Positions 10,179-22,655 of a stretch of 64,000 nt of DNA are shown here, one piece after another. How positions within the stretch are numbered: position 1 is the first letter of the stretch; every line of letters starts with the position of its first letter. The position numbers and the translations under genes were made by a program. Source of the stretch: Burkholderiaceae bacterium (GTDB lineage: Bacteria > Pseudomonadota > Gammaproteobacteria > Burkholderiales > Burkholderiaceae_B); assembly GCA_021208885.1 (NCBI GenBank), contig JAJOJF010000022.1, positions 62,001 to 126,000 on the forward strand. Direction: 5' to 3'. Under the pieces are notes generated by a model that searched no databases, was not told the DNA's origin, and was given only the letters and a program-made list of their open reading frames with translations.

Positions 10179-10193
10179 TGTTGCGTTGCAACA
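10179..10193. promoter_or_regulatory. Dyad TGTTGC-GTT-GCAACA ahead of the DUF3141 fusion gene
   Basis: A perfect 6+3+6 inverted repeat sits between divergent mogA and the DUF3141-phosphotransacylase gene, about 46 bases before its proposed GTG start. Its TGC/GCA half sites are of the kind reported for PhaR-type polyhydroxyalkanoate regulators, but I make that link only by resemblance and because the downstream protein is PHA-synthase-like. Confidence 0.35.
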
Positions 10194-10239
10194 TAAAATC
10201 AGGTGTAATTCACCCATTGCCCCTATGAGGTTAAAGTCC

Positions 10240-13200
10240 GTGAGCCAAGCCGAAACATCTTCTGAAAACAAACACCCGTTCCCGTTGCTGCCACCGGTGA
10301 TCGACGCAGCCATGGAATATGCCGTTGACGCCTGGCAGCGAAGCGTGCTGACCGCTGACGTGATGCGCCAGCGAGGCAACCAATACCAGCGCCACATGGC
10401 CAAGCAGGCCCCTAATGTGCTGAGCATGAAGGCTGAGGTGGTGCTTGACGGTCGCACACTAGAGCGCCCGGTCAACTACGTGTTGACGCGTATCGCCCCA
10501 CCCAAATCGATGCCTGTTGATCCTATCAAGCGCCCATTCGTGGTGGTTGATCCACGTGCTGGCCATGGCCCTGGCATCGCCGGATTCAAGCCTGAGAGCG
10601 AAATCGGCGTGGCCATTGAAGCTGGCCACCCTTGTTACTTCATTGGATTTTTGCCCAAACCTGAGCCAGATCAAGGGGTTGAGGACGTGGTCTGGGCTGA
10701 AACCCGATTTATGGAAGAAGTCATCTCCCTGCACCCTGAAGCTGAAGGCAAGCCTGTCGTCATCGGCAACTGTCAGGCTGGCTGGCAGTTGATGATGGCC
10801 GCTGCCACACGCCCAGAGCTGTTTGGCCCAATCATCATTGCCGGTGCTCCACTGTCCTATTGGGCCGGCTGGCGTGGCAAAAACCCCATGCGCTACACCG
10901 GCGGCTTAACTGGTGGCTCATGGATGACCATGATGGCTAGCGACCTGGGTGGCGGGATGTTTGACGGTGCCAACCTCGTTCAGAATTTTGAAAACTTGAA
11001 CCCGGCCAACACATACTGGTCCAAGCAATACAACCTCTACGCCAACGTCGATACTGAAGCAGGCCGCTACCTGGGCTTTGAGCGTTGGTGGGGTGGTCAC
11101 GTATTTCTGAACGGCAAAGAGATTCAGTACATTGTTGACAACCTGTTCATCGGCAACAAGCTCTCGACTGCCCGTATGGTCAGCAAGGACGGCTTGCGTA
11201 TCGACTTGCGCAACATCCGCTCACCCATCATTGTGTTCTGCTCCAAGGGTGACAACATTACACCCCCGCCGCAGGCCCTCGGCTGGATCACAGATCTCTA
11301 TCAAACTGACAAAGAAGTGTTGGCTCACGGCCAGACCATTATTTACGCCGTGCACGAAAGCATTGGTCATTTGGGCATTTTTGTTTCGGGTGCGATCGCC
11401 AAAAAAGAGCATCGCGAATTCACCTGCAACATCGACATGATTGACGTGTTGCCAGCAGGCATTTACGAAGCAGTCATCCACGACAAAACCCCTGATACAC
11501 CCAATGCAGATCTGGCCTATGGTGACTATGTGCTGACGTTTGAACGTCGCCATTTGGCCGACATCGAAAAAATCGTGCAGCACCGCGAAGATGATGATCG
11601 GCGATTTGCGGCCGTCTCACGCCTGTCACAGGTCAATATCGGGCTTTACAAGTCCTTCATGCAGCCCTGGATCAAGGCAATCGCTACCCCACGAACCAGC
11701 GAAAGGTTGCAAAAGCTGCATCCCTTGCGTTTGCCGTACGAGACCATCTCAGACAAAAACCCCTGGATCGCAGCCCTTGCGCCTGTGGCAGTGCAGGTCA
11801 AAAACCATCGCAAACAAGCGGCACGCGACAATCCATTTGTGCAGATGGAGAAGCAGATTTCAAAATCGATCGAGTCTGCGCTTGAACTGTACGGCGAATG
11901 GCGTGACAACCTAATCGAACAGGTGTTCATGACAGTCTATGGTGCGCCATTGGTACAAGATATTGCCGGGCTTGGCGCCAAAGAGGGAGCGCCGCGTGAA
12001 CACCCGGGCGTTTCACCCGAGCACTTGGCGTTTGTAAAACGTCGCGTCACTGAACTGCGCAAGCTCGTTGACTGCGGCGGCATTCGCGAGGCCAGCATTC
12101 GGGTCATGATTTACATCGCCCAGGCGCAAGGCGGCATCGATGAGCGCAGCTTTAACCTGATTCGCCAGTTACGTGCGCATCAGGAAAACAAACTTACACT
12201 GCCCGCATTCAAGCGTATGGTGCGCGAGCAAGCCATGGTGATGGTTGTTGACCCTGAGGGATCGGTGAATGCCATCCCCACTTTGCTTAGCCATCACACC
12301 GCCGAGGAAATCAACAAAGCAGCCGAGTTTGTGACGCAGGTGGCCTTGGCCAGTGGGTCGCTGAACCAGACAGGCAAGCAACGCCTCGAGCAGGTCTGTC
12401 AGCTGTACACGCACGCAGCCAAAGAAGCGAAGATGCGGTCACGCAGCAACAGCAACGGAATGCAGGCATTGAATCTAAAGCGCGAGGAGCCGTTAGCTGC
12501 TAACGCAGCAACCGATGCTACGAAACCGGCTGCCAAACGAACCGCCCCCCGAAAGGTTCCTGCCAAAAAAACACCAACCAGCAAAACTGCCGCTAAAAAG
12601 GTTGCCAGCAAAGTGAACCCCGAGAGCAAACCGCACTACCATGAGCCGGTCAAGTTTGATGCACTGATCAAACGGGCTGCTGGCATTGAGCCTGGGGTTT
12701 GCGCGGTTGCTCATCCCTGTGACGAAACATCGTTGACAGCCGCTGTCCAAGCCGCTGAACTCGGTTTACTGACGCCTATTCTGATTGGCCCTAAAGCCAA
12801 AATCGAGTCAGTGGCTAAAGAGCACGGCCTAGATATCAGCAACCTAGCGCTCATCGATACCCCGCACAGCCATGCCTCTGCCGCACAGGCCGTGGCGCAA
12901 GTGCGTGCAGGCAAGGCAACATTGCTGATGAAAGGCAGCCTACACACTGATGAATTGATGCACGAAGTCGTGAAATCCGATACGGGACTGCGCACTGCAA
13001 GACGGCTTAGTCACGTTTTTGTGATGGATGTACCGACGTATGAAGAGCCTTTGTTTGTAACCGATGCTGCCATCAACATCGCCCCAGACCTGCTTTGCAA
13101 GGCAGACATCGTGCAAAACGCGATTGACCTGCACCTTGCCTTAGGTCTTGGGACACCACGTGTTGCTATTTTGTCGGCTGTCGAGCAAGTCAACCCAAAG

Positions 13201-13572
13201 ATTCCGAGCACGATCGAGGCGGCAGCGCTTTGCAAGATGGCTGATCGCGGCCAGATTACGGGCGGCATCCTTGATGGGCCATTGGCCATGGATAATGCCG
13301 TTAGCCCAGAGGCTGCCGAGATCAAGGGACTTATCTCACCGGTGGCCGGACGCGCTCAGGTGCTGGTAGTGCCAGACCTTGAGGCCGGCAATATGCTCGC
13401 CAAGAACCTGTCGTTTCTGTCAGGGGCTCATGCTGCCGGCATCGTGCTCGGAGCACGTGTACCGATCATTCTGACAAGCCGTGCTGACACCAAGCAAAGT
13501 CGACTGGCCTCCTGTGCGCTAGCAGTGCTTTATGCACATCACCAACACACCATGAAACCAGCCGTGGTTTGA
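10240..13572 (+). CDS. DUF3141 (PHA-synthase-like) protein fused to a phosphotransacylase domain
   Basis: A 1110-residue two-part protein. Residues up to about 740 form a DUF3141 module: an alpha/beta-hydrolase related to polyhydroxyalkanoate synthases, with a nucleophile-elbow cysteine in GNCQAGW (about residue 178) and a helical C-terminal part. A linker of about 50 residues rich in Lys, Ala and Pro (KRTAPRKVPAKK and similar) then leads to a phosphate acetyl/butyryltransferase domain (about 800-1105) that keeps the TSRADT active-site segment. Elsewhere these modules are, to my knowledge, usually separate adjacent genes, often with acetate kinase; none is seen here. GTG 10240 is chosen because GAGG lies nine bases upstream; the longer track start would read through a dyad. 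The function is inferred to be acyl-CoA/acyl-phosphate exchange linked to PHA or acetate metabolism. Confidence 0.85.
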   Translation: MSQAETSSENKHPFPLLPPVIDAAMEYAVDAWQRSVLTADVMRQRGNQYQRHMAKQAPNVLSMKAEVVLDGRTLERPVNYVLTRIAPPKSMPVDPIKRPFVVVDPRAGHGPGIAGFKPESEIGVAIEAGHPCYFIGFLPKPEPDQGVEDVVWAETRFMEEVISLHPEAEGKPVVIGNCQAGWQLMMAAATRPELFGPIIIAGAPLSYWAGWRGKNPMRYTGGLTGGSWMTMMASDLGGGMFDGANLVQNFENLNPANTYWSKQYNLYANVDTEAGRYLGFERWWGGHVFLNGKEIQYIVDNLFIGNKLSTARMVSKDGLRIDLRNIRSPIIVFCSKGDNITPPPQALGWITDLYQTDKEVLAHGQTIIYAVHESIGHLGIFVSGAIAKKEHREFTCNIDMIDVLPAGIYEAVIHDKTPDTPNADLAYGDYVLTFERRHLADIEKIVQHREDDDRRFAAVSRLSQVNIGLYKSFMQPWIKAIATPRTSERLQKLHPLRLPYETISDKNPWIAALAPVAVQVKNHRKQAARDNPFVQMEKQISKSIESALELYGEWRDNLIEQVFMTVYGAPLVQDIAGLGAKEGAPREHPGVSPEHLAFVKRRVTELRKLVDCGGIREASIRVMIYIAQAQGGIDERSFNLIRQLRAHQENKLTLPAFKRMVREQAMVMVVDPEGSVNAIPTLLSHHTAEEINKAAEFVTQVALASGSLNQTGKQRLEQVCQLYTHAAKEAKMRSRSNSNGMQALNLKREEPLAANAATDATKPAAKRTAPRKVPAKKTPTSKTAAKKVASKVNPESKPHYHEPVKFDALIKRAAGIEPGVCAVAHPCDETSLTAAVQAAELGLLTPILIGPKAKIESVAKEHGLDISNLALIDTPHSHASAAQAVAQVRAGKATLLMKGSLHTDELMHEVVKSDTGLRTARRLSHVFVMDVPTYEEPLFVTDAAINIAPDLLCKADIVQNAIDLHLALGLGTPRVAILSAVEQVNPKIPSTIEAAALCKMADRGQITGGILDGPLAMDNAVSPEAAEIKGLISPVAGRAQVLVVPDLEAGNMLAKNLSFLSGAHAAGIVLGARVPIILTSRADTKQSRLASCALAVLYAHHQHTMKPAVV

Positions 13573-13593
13573 ATTGACGCAAACACGGATTAG

Positions 13594-14781
13594 CTATGCG
13601 CGTTGTTCCAATGCTGAGACGGCGGGCAAGGTTTTGCCTTCCAGGAACTCCAGGAATGCTCCACCACCAGTTGAGATGTAGCCCACCTTATCACTGATAC
13701 CGAACTTTGCTATTGCAGCCAAGGTGTCGCCACCACCTGCAATGGAAAATCCATCCGATTTGGCGATCGCCCGCGCCACGCCTTCAGTGCCATTGGCAAA
13801 TGCCTCGAACTCAAAGACACCAACAGGACCGTTCCAGACAATGGTGCCAGCTTTGGCCAGAATCCCAGCCAACTGTTCCGTGGTCTTGGGGCCAATGTCC
13901 AGAATCAGATCATCCGCAGCCACTGAATCAGCGGCTTTGACATCAGCCTTGGCCGCAGCGGAAAATGCTTTGGCTGTTACGACATCCACCGGAATTGGAA
14001 CTGCCGCCCCACGCGCTTTCATCATGTCAATGACAGCACGAGCTTGGTCTACCTGATCAGCTTCGGCCAAGGATTTACCAATCGGCAAGCCAGCAGCCAG
14101 CATAAAGGTGTTGGCGATGCCACCACCAACGATCAATTGGTCCACTTTCTGGGCTAGCGCTTGCAAAATAGATAGCTTGGTGGAGACTTTGGAGCCACCG
14201 ACAATTGCCACCATCGGTCGTTTGGGCGACTGCAGTGCTTTACCCAACGCTTCAAGTTCGGCTGCCAACAGTGGGCCAGCACAAGCCACAGGGGCTTTTA
14301 ATGCCAAGCCATGAGTGGTGGCTTCGGCGCGGTGAGCCGTGCCAAATGCATCATTGACGTAAACATCACAAAGCTTGGCCATTTTCTCGGCAAGTTCGGC
14401 GTTGTCTTTTTTCTCGCCAACATTGCAACGACAGTTCTCAAGCAGCACCACCTCACCGGCAGCGACTTCAACACCGTCGAGCCAGTTTTGTTGCAAGCGA
14501 ACAGGCTGACCAAGAAGCGTCTGCAAGTGTGCGGCTACAGGTGCCAGACTGTCTTCTGGCTTAACCTCACCTTCGGTCGGACGCCCGAGATGGGACGTGA
14601 CCATGACAGCAGCACCGGCATCAAGCGCTAGCTTGATGCCGGGCACTGAAGCACGAATTCGGGTGTCTTCGGTAATGTTGCCCCGATCGTCAAAGGGGAC
14701 ATTCAAGTCTGCCCGAATAAACACCCGCTTGTTTTTGAGCTCGCCTGAATCGGCGAGCTGCGCTAGCGTCTTGACTTTCAT
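13594..14781 (-). CDS. pgk: Phosphoglycerate kinase
   Basis: A 395-residue monomeric kinase of normal length. It has the N-terminal [12 protein letters not shown] segment, the substrate-binding TSHLGRP, and a glycine-rich GGGDTLAAI near the C-terminus. It transfers phosphate between 1,3-bisphosphoglycerate and ADP. It begins four bases after gap, and its stop converges on the stop of the DUF3141 fusion gene with 21 bases between. It is the last gene of the tkt-gap-pgk run. Confidence 0.97.
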   Translation of the reverse strand: MKVKTLAQLADSGELKNKRVFIRADLNVPFDDRGNITEDTRIRASVPGIKLALDAGAAVMVTSHLGRPTEGEVKPEDSLAPVAAHLQTLLGQPVRLQQNWLDGVEVAAGEVVLLENCRCNVGEKKDNAELAEKMAKLCDVYVNDAFGTAHRAEATTHGLALKAPVACAGPLLAAELEALGKALQSPKRPMVAIVGGSKVSTKLSILQALAQKVDQLIVGGGIANTFMLAAGLPIGKSLAEADQVDQARAVIDMMKARGAAVPIPVDVVTAKAFSAAAKADVKAADSVAADDLILDIGPKTTEQLAGILAKAGTIVWNGPVGVFEFEAFANGTEGVARAIAKSDGFSIAGGGDTLAAIAKFGISDKVGYISTGGGAFLEFLEGKTLPAVSALEQRA

Positions 14782-14785
14782 CGGC

Positions 14786-17859
<3,074 letters not shown>

Positions 17860-18028
17860 GGCGGGCAAGATTTGCAAATAAAGTGGGCAGATAAGTTATG
17901 CGAACAGGTTGCGCAGACATTGATATCAAGCGTGCGTTTGAGCCTGAACGTCAGGGAAACCCCGGATTTTAACACCTGGGGCTGTCGATAGTACCGCCGT
18001 GCGGCCTGCTCGGTTAACATCTGCGCCC

Positions 18029-18766
18029 ATGAGCCCACCGAGATTCTTTTGCGAAACGCCGCTACAAGCCGACACCCAATTCCATTTGCCGGCCACGGTC
18101 AGTCATCACATTCGAGTGCGGCGGCTTAAAGCCGGGCAGCAGATTGTGCTGTTTGATGGGACCGGGATCGAAGCCACGGCCACGCTTGATTTCGACAAAT
18201 CAGGACAGGCCATTGCCACCATGGGCTCAACAGAATCAGTTGATAGAGAACTGCCCTACAGGCTTACCCTGGTGCAGGGGATAGCCAGTCAAGACCGCAT
18301 GGACTGGGTCATCGAGAAAGCTGTTGAACTTGGTGTCAGTTCGATGCTGCCGATAACCGCCAAACGGAGTGTGGTCAAACTCAGCGACGATCGCGCCGCT
18401 AAACGCACGGCTCAGTGGCGAAAGCAAGTTATCGCTGCCAGTGAACAGTGTGGCCGCAATCGACTGATGCAAATCCAGCCCCCCTGCTCGGTGGACCAGG
18501 CCATCGTGAGCCTTAAGACCGAGCCTATGCTGCTTTGTCACTTAAGTTCCGAGACGATTCGGCTTGATAACACAGCAATGTTGAACGCTATCACAGCAAG
18601 TAAAGCGGCCAGCATCATCGTAGGCCCGGAAGGCGGTTGGGAAAACGCCGAGGCAAAACGTTGGCTAGATGCCGGCGCATACCCAGTGTCTTTGGGGGAA
18701 CGCGTCTTAAGGACCGAGACGGCCGGTTTGGCAGCGGTTGCGGGGCTTGTCTGGCTTTTAAGTTAG
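18029..18766 (+). CDS. rsmE: 16S rRNA (uracil-1498-N3)-methyltransferase
   Basis: A 245-residue SPOUT-superfamily enzyme. The C-terminal IVGPEGGW and LGERVLRTETA blocks form the trefoil-knot SAM site; the N-terminal segment is the PUA-like RNA-binding domain. It methylates U1498 in the ribosomal decoding region. ATG 18029 (MSPPRFFCE) is preferred over the track's GTG at 17999. It is divergent from tkt and converges on the barstar gene. Confidence 0.95.
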   Translation: MSPPRFFCETPLQADTQFHLPATVSHHIRVRRLKAGQQIVLFDGTGIEATATLDFDKSGQAIATMGSTESVDRELPYRLTLVQGIASQDRMDWVIEKAVELGVSSMLPITAKRSVVKLSDDRAAKRTAQWRKQVIAASEQCGRNRLMQIQPPCSVDQAIVSLKTEPMLLCHLSSETIRLDNTAMLNAITASKAASIIVGPEGGWENAEAKRWLDAGAYPVSLGERVLRTETAGLAAVAGLVWLLS

Positions 18767-18795
18767 CCAGGCGCTTATTTGCATCGCATGACTGC

Positions 18796-19251
18796 CTACT
18801 CTTCACTCCAGTTGTGAACGACGCCCGGTAAATCATCAGGGTGTTTGCCACCGTGCTCGATGCAGTAAACAAACACACGCCCGTTATCGGACGCACTATC
18901 GACGACATCATTCAGCACTTGCAGCAGCTGCGCCTGGTCACGTTCGATATCAGGATCGGCCGAATGCAGGTCTTTGAACACCAACACAAGGCCTGCCTTT
19001 TGATCTTCGATCGTATCAATCAGGCAATCGTATAGTCCTTCAAAGCTACCCCCAAAAAACTGAGGGTAGTCAACCGCCTTGACAACGGCTCGGAACAAGG
19101 CCGAGCGGTTACGCGCCTTGGAACAGTCCGCCTCACACCAAACCAACTCAGCACTTGATGCCAACTCACGAAAATCTTTGGCATGGGCTGCGCCCAGTTC
19201 GCCACCTTTCTTTAACAAATCTCGTAACTGCCGATCTGCCTGCTTGCTCAT
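18796..19251 (-). CDS. Barstar-family protein
   Basis: A 151-residue acidic protein with the barstar (barnase inhibitor) fold signature, including YPQFFGGSFEGLYDCL about residue 65-80. Barstar homologues bind and neutralise secreted RNases of the barnase family, but many proteobacterial ones stand alone with unknown role. No barnase-like or toxin gene lies beside it here. ATG 19251 (MSKQADRQLR) is preferred over the track start at 19269. It sits about 150 bases behind maeB on the same strand. Confidence 0.85.
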   Translation of the reverse strand: MSKQADRQLRDLLKKGGELGAAHAKDFRELASSAELVWCEADCSKARNRSALFRAVVKAVDYPQFFGGSFEGLYDCLIDTIEDQKAGLVLVFKDLHSADPDIERDQAQLLQVLNDVVDSASDNGRVFVYCIEHGGKHPDDLPGVVHNWSEE

Positions 19252-19401
19252 CGCCAGCCCCTTTATCAATCCAACTCACATGCGCGAATCGTATCGACAT
19301 AACGAGCTGGAATCAATCACTCTTTGTGACATTTTGTGAGCGAGCCACATCGATCGCAAAAAAGCAACAGCCCGCATTGCTTGCCAGTAGCCGCAAAACC
19401 C

Positions 19402-21699
19402 TTAATCCCTACTGGCCTGATGGTTGGCATGAACCACTGTCACCGCGGTCATGTTGACAATCCTTCTCACCGTGGCGCTCGATGTCAAAATATGAACCGG
19501 CGCATTAACGCCTAGCAAGAAGGGGCCGACTGCCACATTGCCACCCGCTGCTGTCTTGAGCAGGTTGTAGGCGATATTGCCAGCATCCACATTCGGACAT
19601 ACCACCAAATTCGCCGATCCTTTGAGCGTGGAGGTTGGCAAGATTTTTAAGCGCAATGCTTCGTCAAGCGCGCAATCGCCATGCATTTCGCCATCGACCT
19701 CAAGATCCGGGGCGCGCTCGCGAATCAATTCGAGCGCCTGGCGCATCTTCTCGCCAGACGCGCTGGAACCCGAGCCGAAATTCGAACGTGACAATAATGC
19801 CACCTTGGGAACCAGATTCAGACGCTGCATCTGTCGAGCTGCCGCCATGGTAAATGCCGCAACTTGCTCGGCAGTGGGATCCTCGTTGACATGCGTATCA
19901 ACAACTGCCAAGGTGTGATTGGGCAGCAACAATATGTTCATGGCTCCGTAGGTGGTCTCACCAGGAGCCAACCCAATCATCTGGTCGACATAGCGCAAGT
20001 GATCAGAAAACCCCCCTACCGTGCCACAGATCATGCCATCGGCATCACCGAGATGAACCATCATGGCACCAATGAGCGTTAAGCGACGGCGCATCTCCAC
20101 GCGCGCCATTTCCTTGGTCACACCACGGCGACACATGCGCTCCCAGTATGTTGTCCAGTACCGATTAAACCGGTCATCCCAGTCAGGATTGACAACTTCA
20201 ACATCTTCACCGAGCTTGATGCGCAGGCCATGCTTTTCGATACGGTCGGACAACACGGTGGGGCGACCCACCAGGATTGGTTTGGCCAACTTTTCATCAA
20301 CAACAACCTGCACGGCACGCAAAACACGCTCATCTTCGCCCTCGGTGAACACCACACGCGCCTTGCCACCGGCTTTGACAAATCCCTTGGCAGCAGAAAA
20401 TAGTGGCTTCATGAAGGCGCCAGACTGATAAACGAACTGCTCAAGCTGCTCGACGTAGCTATCGAGATCCTGAATAGGACGCAAAGCAACGCCCTCGTCC
20501 ATGGCTGCCTTGGCAACTGCAGGCGCAATTCGGGTAATCAGACGCGGATCAAATGGCTTGGGAATGAAATACTGTGAGCCAAACGAAACATCCCCCGTAC
20601 CGTAGGCTGCTTGAACCACCTCGCTTTGCTCCTCTTGAGCCAAACGACAAATAGCGTACACAGCAGCCTTCTCCATTCCTCGAGTAATCGTCGTCGCACC
20701 CACATCAAGAGCACCACGAAAGATGTACGGAAAGCACAACACATTGTTGACTTGGTTGGGATAGTCGGAACGACCGGTTGACATCACCACATCGTCACGC
20801 ACCGCATGCGCATCGGCCGGCAAAATCTCCGGGTTCGGGTTAGCCAAGGCCAAGATCAGGGGGCGTGGTGCCATCTGAGCCACCATGTCGGGCTTGAGCA
20901 CGCCACCAGCTGAAAGACCCAGAAACACATCGGCATCACCAATGACTTCAGCAAGCTTACGCGCCTCAGTCTTTTGGGCGAAGCGAGCCTTGTCAGGATC
21001 CATAAGCGTCTGACGCCCTTCATAGACCACACCCTCAATGTCGGTTACCCAAACGTTCTTGAGCGGCAAGCCCATGTCAACCATCAAATCCAGACACGCC
21101 AATGCAGCCGCGCCCGCACCTGACACCACGACTTTGACCTGATCAATCTCTTTGCCCACCACCTTCAGGCCATTGATAAAGGCCGCTGTCACGCAAATCG
21201 CCGTGCCATGCTGATCATCATGGAACACCGGAATATTCATGCGCTTACGCAACTCGCGCTCAACCATGAAACACTCTGGCGCTTTAATGTCTTCAAGATT
21301 GATGCCACCAAAGGTGGGCTCAAGGCCAGCAATAATTTCAACGAGCTTTTGTGGGTCTTGCTCATTGATCTCGATGTCAAACACATCGATCCCGGCAAAC
21401 TTCTTGAACAGAACTGCCTTGCCTTCCATGACCGGCTTGGATGCCAAAGCACCAATATTGCCCAAACCCAACACCGCCGTACCGTTGGTGATGACACCGA
21501 CCAGATTGCCACGCGCGGTGTAGCGCACAGCATTGGCCGGGTCCGCCACGATCTCCTCACACGCAGCCGCTACGCCTGGAGAGTACGCGAGCGCCAGATC
21601 TCGCTGGTTAGACAGCGTTTTGGTGGGGGCAATGGAGATTTTGCCAGGGCGACCCTGCTCGTGATAGAGCAAGGCGGATTTACGAAAGTTTTCGTCCAT
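19402..21699 (-). CDS. maeB: NADP-dependent malic enzyme with C-terminal phosphotransacetylase domain
   Basis: A 765-residue MaeB-type protein. The first 430 or so residues are the malic enzyme ([32 protein letters not shown]), and the rest is a phosphotransacetylase-like domain that in this family works as an allosteric acetyl-CoA sensor. The active-site segment reads TSSATVRRI, unlike the TSRADT of the DUF3141 fusion, consistent with loss of transacylase activity. It oxidatively decarboxylates malate to pyruvate. A flavoprotein-like gene lies 38 bases upstream on the same strand. Confidence 0.96.
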   Translation of the reverse strand: MDENFRKSALLYHEQGRPGKISIAPTKTLSNQRDLALAYSPGVAAACEEIVADPANAVRYTARGNLVGVITNGTAVLGLGNIGALASKPVMEGKAVLFKKFAGIDVFDIEINEQDPQKLVEIIAGLEPTFGGINLEDIKAPECFMVERELRKRMNIPVFHDDQHGTAICVTAAFINGLKVVGKEIDQVKVVVSGAGAAALACLDLMVDMGLPLKNVWVTDIEGVVYEGRQTLMDPDKARFAQKTEARKLAEVIGDADVFLGLSAGGVLKPDMVAQMAPRPLILALANPNPEILPADAHAVRDDVVMSTGRSDYPNQVNNVLCFPYIFRGALDVGATTITRGMEKAAVYAICRLAQEEQSEVVQAAYGTGDVSFGSQYFIPKPFDPRLITRIAPAVAKAAMDEGVALRPIQDLDSYVEQLEQFVYQSGAFMKPLFSAAKGFVKAGGKARVVFTEGEDERVLRAVQVVVDEKLAKPILVGRPTVLSDRIEKHGLRIKLGEDVEVVNPDWDDRFNRYWTTYWERMCRRGVTKEMARVEMRRRLTLIGAMMVHLGDADGMICGTVGGFSDHLRYVDQMIGLAPGETTYGAMNILLLPNHTLAVVDTHVNEDPTAEQVAAFTMAAARQMQRLNLVPKVALLSRSNFGSGSSASGEKMRQALELIRERAPDLEVDGEMHGDCALDEALRLKILPTSTLKGSANLVVCPNVDAGNIAYNLLKTAAGGNVAVGPFLLGVNAPVHILTSSATVRRIVNMTAVTVVHANHQASRD

Positions 21700-21737
21700 G
21701 GAAGACCTAGTTTGTCAAAGAAAAACAAAAACTGATT

Positions 21738-22619
21738 CTATCTGGTTTGATCCGCAAGTGACACAAACACCCCTTGAGGGTCAACAGTCCTTTTTACCAG
21801 CTGGTCAAGCTCGGTCATCGTGCCACCAGTGACAGCGATGCCTGAGGTGCTACCAAGCACAGCCTCTGTTTTTTTGAAAGTTGCCGCAACCAGCCAGCCC
21901 AGCGCACCCGCATGGCCAATAAAAAAATGTGCCAGATTGACATGCTCCATGTCCATCAAGGCATCCAAATGGAAGCGCGAAGGCCAATGGCCTTGAGCCA
22001 AACAATCTTGTGCCTCGGGGCGCAGTGACAACTCAAAAAGCGTTGGCACGAGCTTTTGCGCCGCAAGCGATCCTAGCGGCTGGGCGTCATTGGCACCGAA
22101 GGCACCAAACACCTCGATCGTGCCATCTGGCAAGAGCCAATCGACACTGACCAACCCGTCTGCCAGCCCACTGCCTGTCAATGGCTGATAACGATAGGCA
22201 CTGGCATACCACTGCGCCAAATTCGTAATCTTTGGGCTTTCTGTTGCCTGGACCAAGCCCGCAGCCTGCATCACCGCCATTGGACATCCCGCGTCAACGC
22301 GCCACAAACCCGTATCACCCAATGGAATCAATGACCCCCAGGCACTACCCGCCTCGACTCGCAGCACAAATTTGCCTTGCTCAGACACCGGCAAATCTAG
22401 GCCATCAAGCGCCATCACTATTTGGTGGGTATGACACAGTTTCCTGGCCTTAATCACGTCATCAAGCGTTGCCGGTTTCAGGTGAGCGCTACGTTGCGTC
22501 ACAAGTTTGACCGTTCCTTGGCAGCAGCGTCGCAGCGTCACCACAAATTTGGACCACTCATCGTGGGCTGTCGCTTGACGCCCAAACAGAAAAGACCGGC
22601 GAGACGAAGAATCAGCCAC
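21738..22619 (-). CDS. Putative FAD-linked oxidase-like protein, PCMH-type fold (degenerate)
   Basis: About 293 residues, distantly resembling the FAD-binding domain of GlcE/D-lactate dehydrogenase-type oxidases: SAHLKPATLDDVIKA at the start and SGLADGLVSVDWLLPDG in the position of the second FAD-contact segment. The usual glycine-rich pyrophosphate loop is poorly conserved, so cofactor binding is uncertain. The GTG at 22619 has GGAGA seven bases upstream and is preferred over the track TTG at 22667, which would overlap the divergent aminotransferase gene. It is probably co-transcribed with maeB. The function is not assignable. Confidence 0.55.
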   Translation of the reverse strand: MADSSSRRSFLFGRQATAHDEWSKFVVTLRRCCQGTVKLVTQRSAHLKPATLDDVIKARKLCHTHQIVMALDGLDLPVSEQGKFVLRVEAGSAWGSLIPLGDTGLWRVDAGCPMAVMQAAGLVQATESPKITNLAQWYASAYRYQPLTGSGLADGLVSVDWLLPDGTIEVFGAFGANDAQPLGSLAAQKLVPTLFELSLRPEAQDCLAQGHWPSRFHLDALMDMEHVNLAHFFIGHAGALGWLVAATFKKTEAVLGSTSGIAVTGGTMTELDQLVKRTVDPQGVFVSLADQTR

Positions 22620-22655
22620 TACAATTTCTCCAAATTCATTAGCCAGAGATGTTTC

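Noticed and set aside
21208-21735. 175-residue plus-strand ORF opposite maeB
   Set aside because: Shadow of the malic enzyme coding sequence; no motif and no ribosome site.
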